NCBI GenBank assembly: GCA_023246815.1
Contig: JAHFHR010000051.1
Coordinates: forward strand, 1 to 5,445
Length of the DNA stretch: 5,445 bases
DNA from: a bacterium
Lineage (GTDB): Bacteria > Patescibacteriota > Patescibacteriia > Buchananbacterales > UBA6539
Direction of reading: 5' to 3'
Positions 1 to 5,445 of the stretch are shown here, in pieces; the stretch's first letter is position 1, and the number at the start of each line of letters is the position of its first letter. Below the pieces are notes generated by a model. It worked only from the letters and a program-made list of their open reading frames with translations, was not told where the DNA came from and searched no databases. The position numbers were made by a program, and so were the translations under genes.

Positions 1-141
1 GACTACTGGAGAACTTCAGCGTTGGGTAACTCATCAACCACTGCTTCAGTTACAGAACAATGGAGCAATGGCGCTTTGGTAAATCTTACCAATGGCGGAA
101 AGATGGTCTCAACTTCATCAGCTGTTACCTTCTCTAGATAA
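1..141 (+). CDS. C-terminal fragment of a Ser/Thr-rich protein, function unknown (partial, 5' end outside window)
   Basis: The reading frame is open from base 1 to a TAA at 139-141 and gives 46 residues. Sixteen of these are Ser or Thr, with several Asn-Gly turns (for example WSNGALVNLTNGGK) and a final VTFSR, which suits the last strands of an extracellular beta-rich domain. I do not recognise the family. The frame is preferred over the other two + frames, which stop at 29 and 82, and over the open - strand frame, because its stop lies 33 bases before a terminator-like palindrome oriented for + strand transcription. The opposite-strand frame runs straight through that palindrome and has no supporting motif. 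A secreted or surface protein would fit next to a glycosylation operon, but that is inference. Only the tail is visible, so even its coding status is moderately uncertain. Confidence 0.45.
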   Translation, partial: DYWRTSALGNSSTTASVTEQWSNGALVNLTNGGKMVSTSSAVTFSR

Positions 142-174
142 CCTGCTTGATGTAGTTGGAAGTTACACAAAGCC

Positions 175-210
175 AACCCCGCCCTTCGCGAAGGGCGGGG
201 TTTGGTTTTA
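175..210 (+). terminator. Rho-independent terminator closing the upstream gene
   Basis: Bases 175-202 form a perfect inverted repeat with 14-base arms (half-site AACCCCGCCCTTCG, then its reverse complement), very GC-rich in the outer stem. It is followed by TTTGGTTTTA at 201-210. In RNA this folds to a long GC stem with a small CGCG-type loop and a U-rich trail, the usual intrinsic terminator form. The T-rich side lies on the + strand downstream of the stop at 141; the - strand side is poorer in T. The two Gs interrupt the U tract, so efficiency is uncertain. It separates the upstream gene from the GT-C operon beginning at 249. Confidence 0.75.
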
Positions 211-235
211 CTCATCAGCGCTTTTTTGCTACAGT
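207..235 (+). promoter_or_regulatory. Possible weak sigma70-type promoter for the GT-C/TPR operon
   Basis: TTTACT at 207-212 matches four of six bases of the TTGACA box. TACAGT at 230-235 matches four of six bases of TATAAT. The spacing is 17 bases, which is optimal. Some promoter is expected between the terminator and the ATG at 249, and only about 40 bases are available. A start a few bases after 235 would leave a very short leader, consistent with the lack of a ribosome-binding site. The match is weak and chance hits of this quality are common. Confidence 0.22.
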
Positions 236-248
236 GAAGTAAAGTTTT

Positions 249-1928
249 ATGCGAGCAGTTTTTAAAAAAATAGATCAATTGTTACCATTAATCATTGTCG
301 GTTGCGCGGCCGTGCTTATTTTTTCCAGCATGATGCGGGCTGATATTCAGCATGATGACGCGACCTATTCATTTCGCTCGCTGACGTATTTAGATTACTT
401 AAACACGGTTGATCGTCAAACCACGCCACTACTGTGGTTCGGTGCAGTGCCGTGGTGGGGGGTCTTATCGTTCCATGATCACCCGCCGTTGGTGTTTTTG
501 ATTCAGCACCTGTTCTTTATACTATTTGGTGCATCAACATTCGTCGCGCGGCTGCCATTTGCCCTGGCTGGTGTCACCTCGGTGTATCTGACTATACTGG
601 TTGGTCGTAAGCTCTACTCCCGGCCGGTTGGTCTACTAGCTGGTGGGCTTTTAGCGATATTGAGTTACCATACCTGGGCCAGTAGTATTGGGTACTTAGA
701 GTCAATCGGACTTTTTTTGATGCTCCTGGCGCTGCACCTTTTTTTGATAGCGGTAGAGCATAAAAAGTTTTTCTGGGCGTTTGGCGTCGCCCTTGGGGCA
801 ACACTACTCACTAAGTACACGATGGTGTTCATTGTTCCGGCGTTATTACTGTACGTGCTGGTTAAAAAACGCCAGCTATTTGCGGATTGGCGTTTTATCG
901 GTTCGCTGGTGCTGGCAGCGCTCATTTTTTCGCCGGTACTGTTCTACAATTTTCAAATGCTACAGGCGCGAGGACATTTTGATTTACAGTTGTCACTGTT
1001 ACTCCATCAAGATTTTTCTCAAGATTGGCCTGGTATTACTCGTGATTCAGGAGGACTTCATTTTTTGACTATCGGCAAGGTTCTTTCCAAAACATTGTCG
1101 TTGCCGATGTTGCTGTTGGTCATCGGTGCTGTTGTCTATCTGCTGGTTGAGTATATTCGAGCATTTAAAGAGCAGCGACACTTACTCTTGATGTCAATGC
1201 TCTTTTTTGCCACACTACTCTTTGGATTCATTGGTGCTCAAGCTCGTTTTTTGTTGGTGGTGACACCCTTTTTGATGATGGGAGTGAGTACTGCATCTTG
1301 GAGTGTATTTGAAGATGTAAGACATCGATTTACCATGCGGTCGGGGTACACAATCGGAGTTGTCGTGATACTTGCTGTTTTTGTTTTCTGTGAACTATTT
1401 TATAATATTAACACTAATCTGTTACGTGAGCCCATCGGGCAACCGCTACGACATTATTCTTCGTATCGCTGGCCAACCGGGTCGTTTAACCAACTGGAAC
1501 AATTTTTGTTTGCTGAGCGTTTTGGAGATATTGGTTATCCAAAGCACATTCGTACGAGGGCTGATTACCGCATTGACTTGAGCGAGTACGGCGGACGCGA
1601 TATTTTTATTTACGACCCTGAATTAAACTGGTTTTCGACACTATGGTATTTTGATCGCCTTTCCGTTTTTTATGGTATTCCATTTATTGCAGCGGCTGGC
1701 TTTGCAACTATTTTGCCCCCAGATGAATGGGTTGCTTATTTTTCGGAAACGAAATTTGATCAGGTTACGTTAATTGTCGGCGAATCGGATACTGTACTCA
1801 CTTCTACTCATAATCGGGAAGAGATTAATTTACTGGTTAAAGACTTCATCAGTGCCGGGGCACATGTCAAGGAGATTAACAGTGGCTCGGGTAAACATAG
1901 CTTTACACTTTATACATTAAGTTTTTAA
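249..1928 (+). CDS. GT-C membrane glycosyltransferase, PMT/ArnT-like (GT39/GT83-type, PMT_2 domain), first paralogue
   Basis: This 559-residue polytopic protein is predicted to move a sugar from a polyprenyl-phosphate donor to a protein or glycolipid acceptor on the outer face of the membrane; that chemistry comes from the family. A membrane segment at about 11-28 is followed by an acidic pair (HDDATY, D36-D37) where PMT/ArnT enzymes carry their catalytic-loop Asp/Glu. Next come SFHDHPPL (74-81), the counterpart of the family's (K/H)PPL motif, ARLPFALAG (100-108), VGRKLY (118-123) and LLTKYT (186-191). Roughly ten hydrophobic segments extend to about residue 386. Residues 387-559 are soluble-looking and alpha/beta-like, as in the extracytoplasmic C-terminal domain of related enzymes. 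An in-frame TAA at 240-242 makes the ATG at 249 the first possible ATG start; no good Shine-Dalgarno precedes it. It ends 8 bases before the TPR gene. The sugar and acceptor cannot be inferred. DD instead of the more usual DE is notable; the downstream paralogue has DE. Confidence 0.93.
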   Translation: MRAVFKKIDQLLPLIIVGCAAVLIFSSMMRADIQHDDATYSFRSLTYLDYLNTVDRQTTPLLWFGAVPWWGVLSFHDHPPLVFLIQHLFFILFGASTFVARLPFALAGVTSVYLTILVGRKLYSRPVGLLAGGLLAILSYHTWASSIGYLESIGLFLMLLALHLFLIAVEHKKFFWAFGVALGATLLTKYTMVFIVPALLLYVLVKKRQLFADWRFIGSLVLAALIFSPVLFYNFQMLQARGHFDLQLSLLLHQDFSQDWPGITRDSGGLHFLTIGKVLSKTLSLPMLLLVIGAVVYLLVEYIRAFKEQRHLLLMSMLFFATLLFGFIGAQARFLLVVTPFLMMGVSTASWSVFEDVRHRFTMRSGYTIGVVVILAVFVFCELFYNINTNLLREPIGQPLRHYSSYRWPTGSFNQLEQFLFAERFGDIGYPKHIRTRADYRIDLSEYGGRDIFIYDPELNWFSTLWYFDRLSVFYGIPFIAAAGFATILPPDEWVAYFSETKFDQVTLIVGESDTVLTSTHNREEINLLVKDFISAGAHVKEINSGSGKHSFTLYTLSF

Positions 1929-1936
1929 CAACGAAT

Positions 1937-2644
1937 ATGCAACAAAAACGCAACATTATAATTCTTTTGATTATTGTGGTCATTACCCTTGTTAGTATTG
2001 GTGGATTGATGTACTATCTAACGCCAGCTTCAGATATTCCAGCCCAGTCTGAACCAGATCCGAACGACTATTTCACGCTCACTATCGTTAGTGATGACTT
2101 GACCGAGGACGAGATTACTAGTTACCAGCAGCGTTTTAGTGAGGTCGTGATTGAAATTCAAACAACACCTGATTTTGTCAATCCCTGGTTTGAGTTGGGA
2201 CAGATTAAAAAGAATGTTGGCGATTTCCGAGGTGCAGAGGCAGCCTGGCTTAATGCCAATGAAATCCGTCCAAATAATAGTACCTCATATGGCAACTTAG
2301 CTGATCTGTACACCAATTTTTTAGTTGATTATGATAAGGCGCTGGTAGCATATGAGCACGCAATCCAAAATTCTCAGGATGAGTTCTTAAACGTCCAGTT
2401 TTATCGACGACTGTATGAATTTTACTTGTACAATCTTAAGGATCTCGGTCAGGCAGAGGCGGTGCTGCTACAGGGGATTGAGGATAATTCCGCGAGCAGC
2501 GAGCTGCCAATTTTACTTGCTCAGTTTTATCGTGATCAACTAAAAGACATTCCTAAGGCTATTGAGTATTTTGAACTGGCATTGAAAAATGATCCGACTG
2601 ATGAACTAGTCAAACAGGATTTAGACGCGTTAAAAAATCAATAA
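1937..2644 (+). CDS. Single-pass membrane-anchored TPR protein
   Basis: The 235-residue protein starts MQQKRN, followed by one hydrophobic segment (about 6-28) and an acidic, Pro-rich linker (about 29-58). The positive-inside rule places the rest outside the cytoplasm. There is no cysteine after the hydrophobic segment, so it is an uncleaved anchor rather than a lipoprotein. TPR-like helix pairs follow at about 82-115, 116-150, 152-186 and 187-221. Their B-helices begin DFRGAEAAW, DYDKALVAYEHAI, DLGQAEAVLLQGI and DIPKAIEYFELAL, 35, 38 and 35 residues apart; the last ends in the typical KNDP. A further helical pair may lie at 55-80. TPRs bind proteins and have no catalytic role. Its position between two paralogous GT-C genes, with gaps of 8 and 3 bases, suggests co-transcription and a role as acceptor-binding or scaffold subunit (inference). 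No Shine-Dalgarno is seen, so translational coupling is likely. Confidence 0.9.
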   Translation: MQQKRNIIILLIIVVITLVSIGGLMYYLTPASDIPAQSEPDPNDYFTLTIVSDDLTEDEITSYQQRFSEVVIEIQTTPDFVNPWFELGQIKKNVGDFRGAEAAWLNANEIRPNNSTSYGNLADLYTNFLVDYDKALVAYEHAIQNSQDEFLNVQFYRRLYEFYLYNLKDLGQAEAVLLQGIEDNSASSELPILLAQFYRDQLKDIPKAIEYFELALKNDPTDELVKQDLDALKNQ

Positions 2645-2647
2645 GCA

Positions 2648-4318
2648 ATGATAGTATCACGCTTTCGCTCTCGCTCCGGCTTTGGGCTTATGCTCATTCT
2701 ACTGGTAGCGGGAGCGTTGCGTTTGTTTCAGCTCGGCGCTGCTGACGTGATCACTGATGAAGCGCTGATTGCATTTCGCTCAATCGGCTACATTGATTTT
2801 TTTGCCTCTCCCTATCAGACCACTCCCTATGAGTGGTTTTCTGATGTGCCACGTTGGGCGATGTTGTCATTCCATGATCATCCGCCGCTAGTATTTCTGT
2901 TGCAACATTGGTTTTTTATGCTCTTTGGTGAAAGTGTATTAACGTTACGTTTACCGTTTGCCTTGGCTGGCACGGCTTCAGTCTATCTACTGTATTTCGT
3001 CGGCAGAAAACTGTTTAATGAACGAACTGGGCTGATCGCTGCAGCACTACTTGCAGTGTCTCCTTATCATGTGTGGATTAGTCGTATTGGACTCCAGGAA
3101 TCAGTAGTCATTTTTTTTAGCTTGTTGACATTGTATTTTTTTATAAAAAGTTTTGATGATTACCGCTTTTGGTATGGTTGGGGAGTAGCATTAGGTTTAG
3201 CGTTTTTAACAAAGTACACAGCTTTTATTTTGCTTCCCGTGTTTTTGATATATCTTGTTTGGAAAGAAAGACACCTTTTTAAGCAGATTCATGTTTGGTT
3301 GGCGGTAGCACTAGCATTGTTAGTGTTTAGCCCGGTGCTCGTATACAACGCCTCTTTGTTTAGTGAGCGTGGGCATTTTGATCTACAGTTTTCTCATGTT
3401 TTTGGACAGCAGGTTGAAGCGTGGCAGTCCTTGCCTGGAAAAATACAAGCAGGTGGTATTGCTGATCGTCTTTTTGACCTTGCGCCACGATTCTATCAAG
3501 GATTGCTGTTGCCGATGAGCCTACTACTGATTAGTGCGCTTGCATACCTACTGATGAAGTTTTTTCGTAGTGCACGTGATGACCAAAAACCATTGCTTTT
3601 GTTAGGACTCCTTTTTGATTTTTATTTACTTTCTTTTTTACTGACCGGTCCAGCCAGTCGTTTTGTTGTCGTAATTACGCCTATTATTGCTTTGATAGCT
3701 GGATGGTTTATTGCCGAGCGCTCACGCTGGTTACGGATTAGTTTAGTGAGTGGGATTATTATTTTTGAGCTCTTTTTTACCGTTGATACGTTATTTTTGG
3801 TTCAACCGGTGGGCGCTGAAGATGTTACTTACTCTCGTTTAAGGCGGGACAGTGCTTTTTGGGGGTATCACCAGCTTGATCAGTTTATTGAAGCTACCGT
3901 GAGCAATAAGCGTCCGGCAGTTAGTTTTTCCACTCGCTACCGTTTTCTTGAAGACATTAAGCAGCAGGCGCTAACTCGTGCTGCCAATAATGAACCGGCC
4001 GGTATCTTGTTTGTGTATGATCAAAATATGGACGATTTAGCAGCACTATGGGTTTTTCATCGGCAGCTGGTATACCGCGGCTGGCCAGTGTTGACTGCTG
4101 ATCAGTTCATGGAACAAGATCGCGGCATATGGGCAGCGCAGGGGATTACGGATATTTATTTTGTTGATGTGATTAATGATATGGTGCTTCAACGACCGCT
4201 TGATGAGCGTACAACCGCGGCTGATCTACTTGCCGAGGAACTAAATGATATTGAGCCGACTATTATAAAACGGCCTGACGGCCGTGCGGTGTTCGCAGTG
4301 TATACTATTTCATTTTAA
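2648..4318 (+). CDS. GT-C membrane glycosyltransferase, PMT/ArnT-like (GT39/GT83-type, PMT_2 domain), second paralogue
   Basis: This 556-residue paralogue of the first GT-C enzyme is co-linear along its whole length. After a first membrane segment (about 11-29) it has ITDEAL (D37-E38), the canonical acidic pair of the PMT/ArnT catalytic loop. SFHDHPPL (74-81), LRLPFALAG (100-108), VGRKLF (118-123), LTKYT (187-191), FSPVL (227-231) and RGHFDLQ (241-247) occupy the same residue numbers as in the paralogue. Roughly ten further hydrophobic segments run to about 385, then a soluble alpha/beta-like extension (about 386-556) ends VYTISF, like YTLSF in the other copy. It should act on the outer membrane face with a polyprenyl-phosphate sugar donor (family knowledge); substrate unknown. 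The ATG at 2648 is fixed by the TAA at 2642-2644, one codon upstream in the same frame. No Shine-Dalgarno is seen, so coupling to the TPR gene is likely. The 3' end overlaps the convergent GT4 gene by 9 bases. Confidence 0.94.
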   Translation: MIVSRFRSRSGFGLMLILLVAGALRLFQLGAADVITDEALIAFRSIGYIDFFASPYQTTPYEWFSDVPRWAMLSFHDHPPLVFLLQHWFFMLFGESVLTLRLPFALAGTASVYLLYFVGRKLFNERTGLIAAALLAVSPYHVWISRIGLQESVVIFFSLLTLYFFIKSFDDYRFWYGWGVALGLAFLTKYTAFILLPVFLIYLVWKERHLFKQIHVWLAVALALLVFSPVLVYNASLFSERGHFDLQFSHVFGQQVEAWQSLPGKIQAGGIADRLFDLAPRFYQGLLLPMSLLLISALAYLLMKFFRSARDDQKPLLLLGLLFDFYLLSFLLTGPASRFVVVITPIIALIAGWFIAERSRWLRISLVSGIIIFELFFTVDTLFLVQPVGAEDVTYSRLRRDSAFWGYHQLDQFIEATVSNKRPAVSFSTRYRFLEDIKQQALTRAANNEPAGILFVYDQNMDDLAALWVFHRQLVYRGWPVLTADQFMEQDRGIWAAQGITDIYFVDVINDMVLQRPLDERTTAADLLAEELNDIEPTIIKRPDGRAVFAVYTISF

Positions 4319-5407
4319 ATCCAAGTAAATCTTTTTCGTTTTACTTACCATTCTCTCTAGTGAGAATTCCTCACTGAGCGTAGCTTCTATTTTTACTGGG
4401 GTCGTTAGTGCTTGAGTAATTGCCTGCGCGAGTAGGTCAGCTCGTTTTGGTGGCACTAATGCAATACCGTCAATCTCTGGTATACCACCAACATTAGTAG
4501 CTACGACTGGCACCTGGGCTTGCAGTGCCTCTAAGATAACATACGGCAAACCTTCTTTCACTGATGACAAGGTGAACACATCAAAAGCTTTCAGGTAACG
4601 TTGTGCGTCGTCAATTGTCCCTAAGAGTATAACTTTATTTTCAAGTTTTAAGTCTCTAATTTGAGATTCAAGGTCTTGTCGCAGTGCACCGTCGCCAATC
4701 ATTGCAAACAACAGTGTCGGATCTTGTTTGATCAGTAGTGCTGCGGCCGCAATAAAAAATGGTAAGCCTTTAGTTGGGTAGAAGTTTGCGATAGTACCAA
4801 TAATTTTTTTATCAAGTGGCAGCTGGAGCTTCTCTCGAGCCTCTTTTTTTTCTAAGTAATCAATTTGTTTTATTCCTATATGAATAGTGACGAACTTTTG
4901 GGGGGGAGCAATAGTATTTTTAACGCCAGTTTTTTTGTCAAATTCTGAGACAGTAATGAGAGTATCTTTGTATCGGCTAGAAAATTTTTCGGCGAATAGG
5001 TACAGCTTTTTTTTGAGTGCTGACATTGGTTCGTTAAATACGAAACCATGCACGGTGTAGATAACTTTTTTTACACCAGCATGTCGTGCGGCGATCGCAC
5101 CGATCACCCCGGCCTTACTACTGTTTAGGTGAACAATGTCCGGCTTCACCGTTTGGCATAATTTTTTGATTTCAAAGTATGCGTGTAGATCAGTGAATAG
5201 CTTGATTTTTCTGACCAGGTGGGGAATTAGATGGGTTTTGATGCCAACTGTGGATAACTTTTTAATCAGCGGACCATGATCTCCAGTGGCCACTTCTACC
5301 TCAAAATTATCTTTTTGCAGTTCTGTTGCTAAATCAAAAATGTAGCGCTGTGCGCCACCCCATTCTGATTGAGTGATGATGTATAAAATTTTGCTTTGTT
5401 GAGCCAT
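4310..5407 (-). CDS. GT-B glycosyltransferase, family GT4
   Basis: The 365-residue protein is a cytoplasmic, probably membrane-associated transferase that adds a sugar from a nucleotide-sugar donor to a growing glycan, by family knowledge. The N-terminal acceptor domain (about 1-175) begins with KILYIITQSEWGGAQRYI, whose Gly-Gly loop (18-19) is typical of GT4, and contains DIVHLNSSKAG (90-100) and TVHGF (118-122). The C-terminal donor domain (about 200-330) has IGTIANFYPTKG (203-214), FAMIGDG (234-240), and KEGLPYVILEAL (284-295) with the E-x7-E pair E285/E293, then VGGIPEI (307-312). Length is normal for the family. The ATG at 5407 is preferred because homology-like sequence begins there; an in-frame TTG at 5425 would add six residues (MILNLI). 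Neither start has a visible Shine-Dalgarno. It converges on the GT-C operon with a 9-base overlap and no terminator between. Donor sugar and acceptor are unknown; capsule, LPS-like or lipid-linked glycan synthesis are all possible. Confidence 0.94.
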   Translation of the reverse strand: MAQQSKILYIITQSEWGGAQRYIFDLATELQKDNFEVEVATGDHGPLIKKLSTVGIKTHLIPHLVRKIKLFTDLHAYFEIKKLCQTVKPDIVHLNSSKAGVIGAIAARHAGVKKVIYTVHGFVFNEPMSALKKKLYLFAEKFSSRYKDTLITVSEFDKKTGVKNTIAPPQKFVTIHIGIKQIDYLEKKEAREKLQLPLDKKIIGTIANFYPTKGLPFFIAAAALLIKQDPTLLFAMIGDGALRQDLESQIRDLKLENKVILLGTIDDAQRYLKAFDVFTLSSVKEGLPYVILEALQAQVPVVATNVGGIPEIDGIALVPPKRADLLAQAITQALTTPVKIEATLSEEFSLERMVSKTKKIYLDLK

Positions 5408-5445
5408 TATTAAGTTTAAAATCAAGTGATTTTTTTCTTGACTTT

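Noticed and set aside
3..278. Open reading frame of 91 codons on the - strand covering the window start
   Set aside because: It reads straight through the perfect GC-rich palindrome at 175-202 and overlaps the start of the GT-C gene. The opposite frame has a stop well placed before a + strand terminator. No motif supports it.
712..745. T7 runs at 712-718 and 739-745 as a terminator or frameshift site
   Set aside because: They encode ordinary Phe/Leu residues in membrane helices, have no adjacent stem, and both the frame and alignment to the paralogue stay intact.
592..925. Two overlapping - strand frames (592-804 and 665-925)
   Set aside because: They lie antisense inside the well-supported GT-C gene, contain no domain-like sequence, and have low-complexity basic and Ser-rich composition typical of shadow frames.
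781..1068. Alternative + strand frame of 95 codons inside the first GT-C gene
   Set aside because: Cys/Arg/Tyr-rich shadow of the conserved membrane region; the real frame carries LLTKYT and FSPVL, shared with the paralogue.
1372..1581. Alternative + strand frame of 69 codons in the first GT-C gene
   Set aside because: Hydrophobic start is only the frame-shifted reading of a real membrane segment; no start signal and no known features.
5408..5425. Upstream TTG start for the GT4 gene, adding six residues
   Set aside because: A nearby ATG at 5407 begins exactly where family-like sequence begins, and the TTG has no better ribosome-binding site.
5438..5443. TTGACT on the + strand as a -35 box for a divergent gene beyond the window
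   Set aside because: The window ends two bases later, so no -10 box or gene can be seen.

Overview
This window carries four complete protein genes and the tail of a fifth. It looks like a surface-glycosylation locus from a bacterium using the standard code: TAA and TGA both act as stops and glycine is encoded by GGN. No start has a clear Shine-Dalgarno sequence, genes are tightly packed, and the protein styles (GT-C enzymes with a C-terminal soluble domain, a membrane-anchored TPR protein, a compact GT4 with an 'EGLPYVILEA' motif) resemble genomes of Patescibacteria/CPR or a similar environmental lineage. That placement is an impression, not a demonstration.

Layout. Positions 1-141 hold the C-terminal end of a probable Ser/Thr-rich protein read on the + strand. 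A strong GC-rich perfect palindrome followed by a T-rich tract (about 175-210) then looks like its intrinsic terminator. From 249 to 4318 three + strand genes lie almost end to end, with gaps of 8 and 3 bases: a polytopic GT-C glycosyltransferase, a single-pass membrane TPR protein, and a second GT-C glycosyltransferase. The two GT-C proteins are clear paralogues, about 52% identical over a gap-free 174-residue stretch counted by hand. On the - strand, 5407-4310 encodes a cytoplasmic GT-B glycosyltransferase of family GT4. It converges on the operon and overlaps the last 9 bases of the second GT-C gene.

How they may work together. GT4 enzymes usually transfer sugars from nucleotide-sugar donors on the cytoplasmic face. 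PMT/ArnT-type GT-C enzymes use polyprenyl-phosphate-linked sugars on the outer face of the membrane. The TPR protein has a positively charged N-terminus and one membrane segment, so its repeats are predicted to lie outside, on the same face as the GT-C active sites. The most interesting idea is that the GT-C/TPR/GT-C trio is a split counterpart of proteins that fuse a GT-C module to extracytoplasmic TPRs (as in eukaryotic TMTC O-mannosyltransferases), with the TPR part selecting the acceptor. This is inference from domain order and topology only; no substrate can be read from the sequence.
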